Origin: Phylloscopus collybita
Lineage: Eukaryota > Chordata > Aves > Passeriformes > Phylloscopidae
Reading direction: 5' to 3'
Length of the DNA: 64,000 nucleotides
NCBI GenBank assembly: GCA_027886175.1
Contig: JAJNNQ010000001.1
Location: forward strand, 10,560,501 to 10,624,500
Below, one piece after another: positions 23,201 through 33,700 of the stretch; the first letter of the stretch is position 1, and each line of letters starts with the position of its first letter. The notes under the pieces are model-generated. The model made no database searches and was not told the origin of the DNA. It saw only the letters and a list, made by a program, of their open reading frames with translations. Both the position numbers and the translations under genes were made by a program.

Positions 23201-26200
23201 CTGGGAAAACCAGCCACGCAGGTTGGGCCACTGCCACCACTCCCACCACGGCCAGGGAATGAACACCACATAGCTAGCTGTTAGGTGCATTCAGCTTCAA
23301 AACTCATCAAACCTTAACACACGTTAGTCAGCACTTCCACATTCACTGATGTTATTTGTTCTACAGATAACAAACACCCGCAGCCCAGTCCCACAGACCT
23401 TCCCCACACAAGGTACCACCGCTGGACCCTTGATGATCATGCTCTCCTCTGTCAGAAACAGCACCAGCTGACTGCCATGGGGCAGCTAACTCAAATGCTT
23501 TTTGTTTTCTTTTTTAATTCAAGTTGTAATTTGTTTGTTGAATGGATCTATTCATATTCTCCTGACATGTAGTCTCCAGGTGATGTGTTTGGTCCAGCTG
23601 GTCAGTGTCTTGCTAAGCAGGCTGTAAAAAGACCTTGTAAATCAAACACCTTTATTCAGGTATATACCAGCTGGCAATTTTAAAACATCACCTATTTCAA
23701 CAACAGCAACTAAATGCAGTGGAGTGCAGCATGCCAGCTTGTTCCCTTGCTGAATTTTGTACAGTCTCTTTAGTGAGCGAGATATCACATTTATGATTTC
23801 ACCTTAGTGCATGTTATGAAGAAAGATACCATGTTTATGGAGAGGGTTAAATTGGTACCCATGCTTTGGTTGCTATGTCCTAACAAAAAAACAAAGCCCA
23901 GCAGCAAGAGAAGAAAATTTTATGCCTCCTTCAAGATCAACCATGACTGACCACAATCCTGTTGTGGGACCCATCCCCTGCAAAATATAGACTAAAAAGA
24001 TGCATTAATTTCACAATGCCAGTGGAACTATGGTAAACCATTTCTTGGCAAAATCTCGCTGGAAGGAATCAGTTGCTGTGTGCCCAAAAAGCGCCTGCCC
24101 ACAGCCTCAGGCCTCCTCAGCCTCTCGAGGGAATGTTTTGCCAAAGCTCATTTCTGGAAGCACAGACGGGCTGCACAGAGGTTGTGGGGCTGGGCTTCCC
24201 ACACACCGTGGGCTGTGCCAGCCTTTCCACAAGGCAGATCCTGCTGGCTGAGAACGGGGATTAGGGAACATGTGGTTTAGGGTCATTACCAACTCAGTCC
24301 AAGAGCTCCACAGGAACATTCCCCCACGGAACATCATCCCGGGTCTCAGGGAATACTAAAGACTCTCGAGGGCCCAACTCCTAAGATGCTGTGCCAACAC
24401 TCCAATCTGCCATACTACAAGTCAAACAAGAAATGTGTTCTGTCAAAGTGTCTTCCCTCCCAAGAATCAGAGGAAAAAGAGAAAAGTACAAGGCCTTAAA
24501 CTCAGCCTGCCCTTTTCTGCTCCTACCAGGGGGCAATTTCTACGAGGCAACACCAGTTTCTCACCATGGAGTTCATTTACTGCCAAGCCAAATGCCAAGT
24601 TATGCTTTAAAATCTAAATGAATTCTGGTTCATAAGATTTCTTCAAGTTTTGTGACATCTCACAGCAACCCACGAGTAAGACTGTTCTTCCCAACCAGAT
24701 ACACAAACATAAAATTTTTCAATAAAGACAATTTAAACTAAATGCACGAAAAGAACAAGAAGCAGCAAAATTTAATTTACTGGCATAGCCATACACACCC
24801 CAATTTTATTTTTTTTTTAAGCATACAATTAAGGGTAATTTAATTCCCCTGTGTAGGCATTACATGAAAGAGAAACATTATTGTAAGAAGAGCTCAGTAC
24901 TGTTGGTACACAAACCTTACGACAGATAAATTAGACCTTAGGAAAACAGCATATAATTTACATTTTGTTATGTCAATCACCAGGAGCATCTTAGGGCTCT
25001 TAAATAGCATGCCAAACCACAACATAAGGAAACTAATGTAAATCAACACATGCAGCAGGATCACTTCACTTTCCACAATCCCAAAGATCCCTAAAATGGA
25101 TTGCATAAGATTATTCCTTTTCAACATCCACTTACACCTTTAAGCTACCAGCAGGTTATGACAAGAGAGTTATAAAGTTTGGCATAGTCATAGAAAAATC
25201 AACAACATAAGACCACAAGGGCATGGGGTTTACTAATTAATCCCTGGCCTTTATTTCTGGAGAAGCCAAGGGGCAGATGTGCAGGTGGCCCAGAGAAACA
25301 GCAGCCTGGCTCAGCTGCACGGAAAATCCAGCCTTGGGTTAGTCCCACAGTTCTTGGGTTTAGCAGCAGAGGAGGGACAGAGCAGCCCAGGGTCATGCTT
25401 TACATACCCTTCACAAACAGCAGAACAAATGACATACCCTGAATTTGTTCTGGGCTTCCCCTATAGCCAGCACCTTTTCCACAGTCTGACACCGCACAGG
25501 AAATTAGCAGAAAGGTCAGGATGTGCATTGCACAGCAGAGCTGGGAGCACAAGGCAAAAGACCAACATGAGGTGGGCTCCAAGAATTCTGTGCCCTCCTA
25601 TTCCGTGATGACTAGAGTAAGATGACCAGAAACATAAGGTAATTTAGCTACTAAATGAAGTCTAAAAATCCAGAGTGCAAGATGTTTACTCACTCATATA
25701 ATTCGAATTCCTGTGCAGGTTTTTTGTTAAGGACACGAATTGAGGTTTTCAAAGAAGTTAAATAGGAACACTGTCCCTCTGTGAGCTGACACAGACACAA
25801 AGTGTGACACTGTTTTCTGTCATCAGTGCTCAGTGAAAAACTTGCATATAAGAAGGAGAAACTACACAACTGCCAAGAACTGCAGAAGTACAGCTGGAAA
25901 AAAGAATGTCTTTGGCCTTGTAGCTTGTATCAATTATTGCTTTTAACAAAAGATACCAGCAATGCCTTTCAGGTAAGGTTTCTCCTTCCTTAAACATCAA
26001 GTACAAAGTTTCTGTTCATCAAATCACGCTGCAAGTACAACAAATGTAGTCAAACTATGGTTTGTACAGAAAGGTTTGAGATTTGCATTTTTCTGTTCTT
26101 TAAATCTTTGAACAGTTTTTTCATACTCTTTAAACAGGATTTTTCCTTTTGATTTCCTCACTGCAGCATACTCAGCAGCAAAGCAATCTTCACTTGCCAA

Positions 26201-28993
26201 TACTGCTGGGCTACAGCAAATCCAGGACACCGCACCAGCCAAGTGCTCCTCATGTGCCCGTTGTCAGGAAAGTCCTCACTCTCCCCAGCCCAATACAAAG
26301 TAAGGTACAGACCCCAAAATGCTGAGGTCTGCTGTTGGCATGGTGAGAGACACCATAAACCCCAGCTAGCCAAGAGCTGGAGGTGAGCCCAGAGGTACAG
26401 ACTGACCCTCTGCATCCTCACCCCCTCAGCATCTCCCTCCCACCAGCCCTGAGCGCTCCTCTGTAAAATACAAACTGCCACTGTTCCACTCTTTCCATGT
26501 GGATACTTTGACACATTGGCCACTTCTAGGTGTATGTACCTCAGCCCAGAGCTCCATGTTTTAACAGACTCTTCACCAAGCATGTTCACGGTGGCTTTTC
26601 ACACACTCAGAAGCTTGTTAACCAGCCAGAACCTTTCCCACTCCCCCTTTCCAGCCATAGATATGCTCTTCAAAGAGCTCTATTTACATGCCAAGCCACA
26701 AAGCAACGTGGAAAAACTGCAGCTTTTATGATTCTACAGTGAGGTTTTTCACAACATGAAGCAGCTTCTTAGACTACTTTTTCTTTTTACATTTTTTTAT
26801 TTCCAAACAAGATTTCACAGTTCAAAAAAAAAACCAAAAAAACTCAGTCCCCCCACAGGCTTTTAAGGAACATTTACAGAGGGGCTTCAAAAGAAGAGAG
26901 CTCTGCGACCTTAGGCATTGCATCCTGAATGAACATCCATGGAAAAACGGTGCACAAGTCAGAAACAAGAAACAGTCAAAACCCACATATCCACCACAGT
27001 TTAAGCTACTTCTCCCATGTTTAGGTCTGCCACGGCTTGCCTTATGCCATCTTCTGTTGTACCTTCCCAACTGCTTACTGTCTTCTCATTTACTTCTGAG
27101 CCTTTGGTTTCAAATCAGCTGTGTCTGAAATTCCTTCTAGGACAAGCCCCAAAGCCGGGTTTGGTCACTTCCTCAGCAACATGGACACCAGTTACCCCTG
27201 AGGCTCCCCCAGCCCCCAACACACAAGTGGAATCTCTCTCCAGTTCCCCAAGAAATCAAGTCCTAGATTTCCACCTCGTATATAGCCTGTCAAGCATATA
27301 GAGCAAGAACTGACATTTTATCAGCATCTTCTATGTGCAGAGATGAAAAATACTGCCAATAGTTCAGCAGAAACGAGTCTGGATGAGCAGCCCGTGCAAA
27401 TAAAGCCCTTTATAAAACCAGGACTAACCAAACTCACAAGACAAAAGATTCTCTTCGAACTACAAATGCCAAAGCAGCACCAGACTGGCACCATCAATGA
27501 TGAGACTCTGAGGAACAGAGAACTGAAAACATTAAGCCCTCACTGTCAGCAATCCTACCCCCTCTTCTCTGCATCTCTCCCCGCATTCTACACATGAAGC
27601 AAAGGAAAATGGTTGGAAAGCTCCAGACAGAAGAAAATTGCACATGCCAAGAACTTCCAGAGACAAGTCTAACTTCCTAAAAATGACCAGGAATTTAATA
27701 GAAGCTACAGCCAGCTGCAGTCTGCTGACACAGGTTTCTCCTTCCTCTCGACACTGGCAGGAAACAACTACAGCTCAGCTTGTACACCTTCCATGGAAGA
27801 GGTGGGCTCGTTAAATTCTTGGAAAATGCTTTTGCTCTTCAGAGAGAACAACGACCTTGAGCAAATATAGGAGTACAGCAATGTAACCTCTCCAGAGACC
27901 TGCCAGGCCTTCCTCATTTCCCATTCCAAAAGTTTTGTTTTAAGGCCTCCCCTCCATGTAGCCAGCACTGCTCCATACTCCTTCCTTCCTTCCTCTCTGC
28001 CACCACTGCTGCTTCCTTTGGGTCTCAAAAGTGGTTACCATGTCTTTAAAAATCAAAGAAAACTAGATCAAGTTTGCAAACAATTCTTTCTTCTCCATTC
28101 TTACTAAAGATATTGAAGTATTCTGCATGAATGGAGGAAATTATTTTAATTTTCTCTCTTTACCCTAGAAGGCAAGGCTTCAAATGTTTGCTAGAACACA
28201 AGTATTTTAATTTAAGTTAAATAGCCCAGCTATTTTAATTAGCTTACAGTTTCATAAACATTTTTTTGGGAACTGGAGATCTGAAATATGTGATATTCTC
28301 CACATTAATCCCCACTTAAATCTTTCTTTGTTTTAACAACATTTAGCATTTCTGAGTTGTCACGACAAAGTACAACAAAACTTTTAAAAACTGTTAACAA
28401 ACTAGAGGACACAGATATAGAAAAAAAAATTCCACTGTATCTAGGACCCCCCACATTATAAATTTTCTCTTCTGCCATACCCTGTGCAGGAGCAGCTTGG
28501 AATGCTCACTCTCTTCTTTCTGTAAATCACAAGGCACCATTTTCAGAGCCATGTAAATAAATAATAAGACATTTAGCCAGATAATGCATATTTCCACTTC
28601 GACTGAAAACTGAAGTTTTGCTCTACTCAGTGGCAAGCATGTGACTCCCTGGTTATCCCTTTCACGCTCTCACTTCCAGAAGGAATAGTGGGTTAATGAT
28701 TACAAAATCCAGTGCAAAGCAAATACAGAATGAAAGAGGGGAAAAAAAAAACCCAAACAAACCGTGGACCATAGCAGTGATGGCGAGCTCGGAGCCAGGA
28801 GCCTGCCCGGGGCCCGGAGGGACTCGGCTACCCCGCGGGGCCGGGGCACGGACGGCGCCGCACGGACCGCACCGGAGCGAACTTCGGGTCGAACCCCGAG
28901 CCCCGGCAGAACCGCCCAGCCCGCACCTGGCCGGGACCGCCCAGGGACACCGCGCACAGCGGTGCGGCTGCGCCCCGGCCCCGCCGCCACCTG

Positions 28994-29070
28994 CGCGCCC
29001 CGCGGACAGGTAACGCGCCCCGCCGACAGGTGCGCGCCCCGCGAGCCGCTAACGCGCCCCGCAGCCGGCC
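28994..29070. repeat. Promoter minisatellite, four units of 19-20 bp
   Basis: Four consecutive units start with the identical decamer CGCGCCCCGC at 28994, 29014, 29033 and 29053. The units then read GGACAGGTAA, CGACAGGTG, GAGCCGCTAA and AGCCGGCC. Each unit carries a GC box. Tandem units of this size inside a promoter may vary in copy number between individuals. Confidence 0.85.
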
Positions 29071-29428
29071 GGGGGGCGGCCGCCCGCGCACGGCGCCGCC
29101 GAGCCCCGAGCCCCTCCCCACCGCCCCCGCCCGCGGCCCCTCGGGGCGCGGAGCCCCCCCCGCCCCACCGCGCCCCTCCGCGCGCGCAGCAGCGCCCCCC
29201 CTCCCGCGCCGCTCCCCGCGCCGTGTCCTGCCCTTGCCTCCTGCCCGCAGTGCCCGGTGCAGTGGGAGGAGCGGTGCCCGGGGACGGGCCGCTCGGCTGC
29301 CCCGACCCCTCCCCACCGCCCGCCCGCCTCACCCCGCTCGGCGCCGGCCCCGGCGCTGCCCCGCGGCCCCGTCCCGGCTCCGCGGCCCCGTCCGGCTCCT
29401 CCGGCTCCGCAGCGCCGAGCGGGGCTGC

Positions 29429-29438
29429 GCACGTGACC
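29429..29438. promoter_or_regulatory. E-box GCACGTGACC
   Basis: The sequence has a CACGTG core with a GAC flank, the form favoured by USF, MAX-type or TFEB/TFE3 factors. It lies within the STRBP CpG island. Binding is inferred from the motif only. Confidence 0.45.
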
Positions 29439-29509
29439 GCGCCCCGCGCCCCCATAGGCTGCGGCTGCCGGGCAACGCGCGCCCGCCCCTTCCCTGCACC
29501 TGAGAGCGC

Positions 29510-29872
29510 CCTACGCCAACTGCGTACGGGGCGCCGCGCCGCCCTGCGCCGGCTCCGTAGCGCCGCGGACCCGGCCGTTTCCTGCAGGCCGGCGCAGCCT
29601 TACGGAATCGGCGTAGGGCGGCTCGGCCCGCCCGGTTCCCCACCTGTGGCCGCTGCTCCCCGCGCAGCCCGCGCGGTCCCGCCCGCCGCCTGGGGAGCGG
29701 CGCTGCCGCTCGGAGCGCTCCGCGGCCGCGCGGAGCGGGAGCGGCCGAGCCGCACCTGGAAACGCCGCTTGCGTAGAGCCCCTCCGAGAGGTCGGTGTGT
29801 GTTACGGACTCTCCGTAATGTCGTCAGCGCGGGCGCCGCACCTGAGGGCTCCCGCCGCGCAAACGGCGTAGG
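29510..29872. promoter_or_regulatory. Cluster of GGCGTAGG octamers
   Basis: The exact octamer GGCGTAGG occurs at 29610-29617 and 29865-29872, and as its reverse complement at 29510-29517. A near copy, TGCGTAGA, is at 29770-29777. CGTA/TACG tetramers are dense here (about nine in 360 bp). I do not recognise the factor. The recurrence inside a presumed promoter suggests binding sites, but chance in CpG-rich DNA is not excluded. Confidence 0.4.
29802..29818. promoter_or_regulatory. Perfect palindrome TTACGGA-CTC-TCCGTAA
   Basis: Seven-base arms are separated by three bases. The arm TTACGGA also occurs alone at 29600-29606. A CRE-like TGTCGTCA follows at 29819. It could be a dimer binding site (a bZIP-like half site TTACG). 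No binding evidence is available. Confidence 0.45.
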
Positions 29873-30493
29873 CGCGAGCGTGCCGGGCGCAGAGTGCGCA
29901 GCGCTGAGGGCACGGGCCGGGCAGGTGTGTGAGGGCAGGGCCGGCCCTGCCCCGGCCGCGCTCGGGGCTCCGCGGCGGGCACCGGCAATGAGGCGGCGCC
30001 GGTGCTATAGCGGCTCGGGCCCCGGCCGCGAGCGCCGATAGCTCCGGCAGCCCCGGCCCCGCCGGCTGAGGGGGGCGCCGGGCGGGCCCGGTGGCTGGGC
30101 TGAGGGGAGGGGGCCAGGGCAGGGGAGCGGCAGGGCCTCGGCCCCTCACGCAGCGCGCGACCTCGGTGGGTTTAATATCCCACTGCCAAATACAAAGCAG
30201 TGCAGAAAGAGCAGGTTCCTAAACTGAGTTGAAGGAATAGGGTTTCCATGTGAGCGGTTGAGCTCCTTGTGGAGTCTTCAGTGGCTGAGGACAAGTCCAG
30301 GCACCTCCATGGTGTGTTTTGGCAGGTTGGGCTGCACAAGGAATGTGGTGGTCAATGATGTCCATCTTTCTCTTCTAGAGGGTAAGACAAGTTGGTTTAA
30401 GTTAGTTTTCAGCTCCCTGCAATAATTTTTCCCAATCCCAGACAGGCAGACGGGCACTGCAGTGGAGGTGGAGAGAGCTCCCAGAGCTGATGT

Positions 30494-30748
30494 TCATCGC
30501 GCTCCAGAGCAGCCCTGAGGAGCAGAACCTTTAGGTATGAGGAGAGAGGGTTGAGTCTGGTGGATTTTCTTTCTTCTCTGTATGTGTGTTATATAGAACA
30601 GTTCTAGAACTTCATCATCCTTCAGCATTCCATGTGCTTCAACACTCAGATGGCCAATATAGTCACTTGAGTGCTTCAGAATTTCTGCCAGATTTTCTAG
30701 GTTAAGTGCCTTTTCGAACTCAGCTTCCAGCATACAAGTGCATGGCAA
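30494..30748 (-). CDS. Unidentified 84-codon frame, protein-like composition
   Basis: This is an intact ATG-to-stop frame on the minus strand just upstream of the STRBP island. Residues 7-60 look like a real protein: an acidic, amphipathic helical stretch (EAEFEKALNLENLAEIL, KHSSDYIGHLSVEAHG, LKDDEVLELFYITHIQRRKK). The last 20 residues look less ordered. No cysteine pattern, signal peptide or membrane segment is visible. I do not recognise the family. It could be a single exon, a retrocopy fragment of a gene elsewhere, or chance. No clear splice acceptor precedes it and no poly-A follows the stop. Confidence 0.35.
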   Translation of the reverse strand: MPCTCMLEAEFEKALNLENLAEILKHSSDYIGHLSVEAHGMLKDDEVLELFYITHIQRRKKIHQTQPSLLIPKGSAPQGCSGAR

Positions 30749-33700
30749 TCGTATTCAATATCACTTTTTATACTTTTCAAAACTTATTTTATACTTTTAT
30801 GCAGTGAAGATGAAAGACTGGGGAGCTCTATTCCAAAATAATCAAAATCCAAAACGTACTGTGCTGAAGCAGCCCCTGTGAGAACTTTGACCAAAGGCTG
30901 TAGAACAGGAGCTTTGTGATGCTGAAGTGAAACAGTAACTTTCATTCAAAAGAGTGATTTCAGCATTAGAGTGGAAGTGGAAAGCACATGTGCATTAGTA
31001 ACTTTACATGCAGGGACAGGTCCACCTTGTTCCAATTAGACTTAGATTTTGTGTACTCCTTTGCAAGCCTGTGGCTGAAGTGACACCCTGGTTCTGAACA
31101 GTCACATATTTCTCTGCCTTTGTAACAGACTTTTATCTTGTTGTATTTGAGGATTGAAAGGAGAAACAAATATGAGGAATCTCAGTTACTGCTTTCATGT
31201 CTTGAATCAAGAGATTTCAAAGCAATGAATGAATTTAGCCAGATCTCCTGTGTGACCTTACAGTATTAGTGTGGGCCTTGAAAAGAGGCAGAAGATAATA
31301 GCTGGAAATCAAGGACTGGTCCAAGGACTTAACTTGAGAACAGTTTTATTTGAAATTGATTGCATCAAGTAGAGACACAGCACAGATGCAGCCTGGAGAA
31401 AGGCTGCTGCAGGAATGGTGGGATGGGAAGAGGCAGCTGTGAAATGAGTGGCTGTGCAGTGCAGTTGCAAATGTAGTGAGGAGGGAAAAATCTGCAAGAG
31501 ATAGCACCTCAGGTAGTGAAGTTATTGTAGAGGTACAAGAAATGTCTTCAGCTGTGGTCTGAGTGAAATCTTGAATTTTTTTATTGAGTTCTCCCTTGGG
31601 CTAATGATTTGCCAAGGGCAAAAACACAGAGGAAAGGGGATCGATGGATTAATTTGGAATACAGGGGATTGGAAGAGCTTTGGTGCTGCAGTACAAGGAT
31701 ATACATTTAACAAGGAAAAGAACATCTGAGGCTTGGAAAAAAGTTAACATCTGTCTTTAGGCTTCATGGAATAAGAAGGAAGAAAATTGAATTTATAACT
31801 CTTAGTCAATAAAAGATGGGGATTGAATTGTACCAAAAGCAGCATGGAATTAAGAGTTACCTTGGTGAAAATTGAAGTAATTAACAATAATTATGTTCTT
31901 TCTCGGGACAAAATACGGGCATAGAAAGAATTTTATTTTTTTTTATATAACTACGATGCAAATAATGTGTGTTTCCTACAGATTTTTTTTCACAGAAATA
32001 GTTAAGACATTGTCAGGTGTGCTTGAATGTTACCTGCACCCCTGAGACAAAGGAGGGGCCCTCTGTAAGGAATTGCTGGTTGGTGCCAGTGTGGAGCTTG
32101 GAGTGAGGCAGGCGCTGGCTCTGGGGGATGCAGTGTCAGCCCCAAATGCTGCTCTGAGCACTACATGGCCATTAGCTACAGGACAAGGGAAACCCCTAAG
32201 TGAGCAAGGATGAAATGCAGCCTGTCAAATTTCAAGTGTTTGGTATTGTTTGCAGACAAATGGGAATGCTTGCGTAGTGCCCAAGGGAAGAGCGAGTTTT
32301 TTCTTGTTATAACTCAGAAATCTCTGTTTGAGATTTACCATTGTCCAGCGACCCAGTTCTTTATGGGTTTCAAATTCTGCCTTTAGACATATACTTAAGT
32401 TAATGGGATTTGTGCAAAGATAGCTGAGGGCAGACTTTGAATTGCAAAAAATAACTTTAAGTGCGTGTCTTTTGAAAATCTTCATAGAAAAAGCTGTCTT
32501 TACATGGGAAATTAGTCTCATACGATTGATGCAGCAAAGAGTTTTATTTTGAAAAATCCTTACAAGATCATTATTAATTCTTATTTTGAAGTGTATCTCA
32601 GGCATAGAAGGGAAAGAATCAAGCAGGTAAGTATCTAGTGTAGAGAATACTTAAAAATTGAGAATTTGTGCTGCAAAACAAAAGATGATATGATTTATGC
32701 TGGCAGTCATTTGTGTACCTAACTCCTTACCAAGTTTTACACAGTGCTTGCTAGTATCTGTTGCAACCCTGAATGATTCTCTGACTTTGAGCTACAGCAA
32801 AGGAGATAAAATGGTACTGGAGGAAAATTAGACACCAGGAGAGAAGGAATCACACCATGAAATGTTGTACAGGGTTCCTCAAGTCCCAGAGCAGGCTCTG
32901 TGGGGTAACATTTCAGAGATCTTTTAAGCAATAGGGATGAGGATCAGCTTGAAAAGCAAGCAAAACTGGAACTAAGGAAATGGGAAATACTTTCAGGTTA
33001 TAACTAATGCAATTGTTAGAGTGGCTACTGCACGCACTGTGGTGGATTTAGCTTCAAATAAGAACAGAAGTTATGCTCTGTGTGATTGATTCCAGGTTGG
33101 GTTACAATTTAGAAGTGCAATTAGTGAGTCATCTGTTACTTTATATCAATTATTAAAAACAAAGGTCTAGGTTAAAAAAAAGAGTGCCTGTCTCAATATG
33201 TGCTGCTCTGCTTGTTACTTTTCTGATTTCACTTTCTTGTTTGAGGTGTGTTGGCTTGGCAGGGTCGTGGCACAGAGTGTTCCTGAAACCAGCACGTGAA
33301 TTGCTGTTGGGCAAAGCAGCGCTCACCTGCCAGCCCCTGTGGTGTGGCCCTGTCACACCATCCCACACTCACCTGCTTTGGCCAGAGCCAGCTCCAGGGC
33401 GGTGTCTGTGGTGACCTGCAGGCCAGCAGCTTCCTGAATCATTTGTAAACAAATTGGAGTGCTTTAATCTTATTTTTATAGGTGCTGTTTAGGACAGAGT
33501 GCAGCGCAGATCAGTATTCCTGACAGCACGGTTGTTGTGTAGACTGTGCTGCCCTCAGTGCTCTGGTTGTGTTCTCACCTCATCTGGCAACTGCTGAATG
33601 TGTAAAGCTTTTCTTCTGGTGGCCATGACAAAACTCGTAGCAGTAAACACAGCTTTGAGGGACAGTACCAGGCTCCACGGGAGAATTGATCTGACCCAAC

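Larger units (their letters stand above)
7464..28784 (-). other. STRBP: Long first intron region of STRBP
   Basis: About 21 kb lie between the leader exon and the CpG island. I see no protein-coding exon: all open frames are short, without family resemblance and without paired splice sites in phase. One or more short non-coding leader exons could hide here and cannot be found from sequence alone. The region holds two to three MIR-like remnants, one CR1-like remnant, a short AC repeat (8336-8347), a run of 17 T (14824-14840) and a small tandem duplication (20203-20266), listed separately. Confidence 0.65.
28785..30150 (-). promoter_or_regulatory. STRBP: CpG island, presumed STRBP promoter and first exon
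   Basis: About 1.4 kb of very GC-rich, CpG-dense sequence begins sharply after an A-rich stretch (28741-28751) and ends sharply near 30150, where AT-rich sequence resumes. It lies upstream of the minus-strand STRBP exons, as expected for a broad housekeeping-type promoter. I saw no TATA box. GC boxes, an E-box (29429-29438) and NRF1-like TGCGCAGCGC (about 29895) are present. Good minus-strand donor candidates include TCC|GTAAGG at about 29602 and several CAG|GTGCGG, so the first exon end is not decided. Transcription in both directions is possible; a CAG|GTAACG donor also exists on the plus strand at 29010. Confidence 0.75.

Noticed and set aside
28764..30041. 425-codon plus-strand open frame across the CpG island, with 251- and 157-codon frames overlapping on both strands
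   Set aside because: GC-rich DNA has few stops, so several frames are open at once. The proteins are Pro/Arg/Ala/Gly-rich with no domain pattern, and the region is better explained as a promoter.
30370..30395. Plus-strand TTCTCTTCTAG followed by AGG|GTAAGAC as a tiny exon of a divergent transcript
   Set aside because: The exon would be only a few bases long with no partner exon that could be supported.
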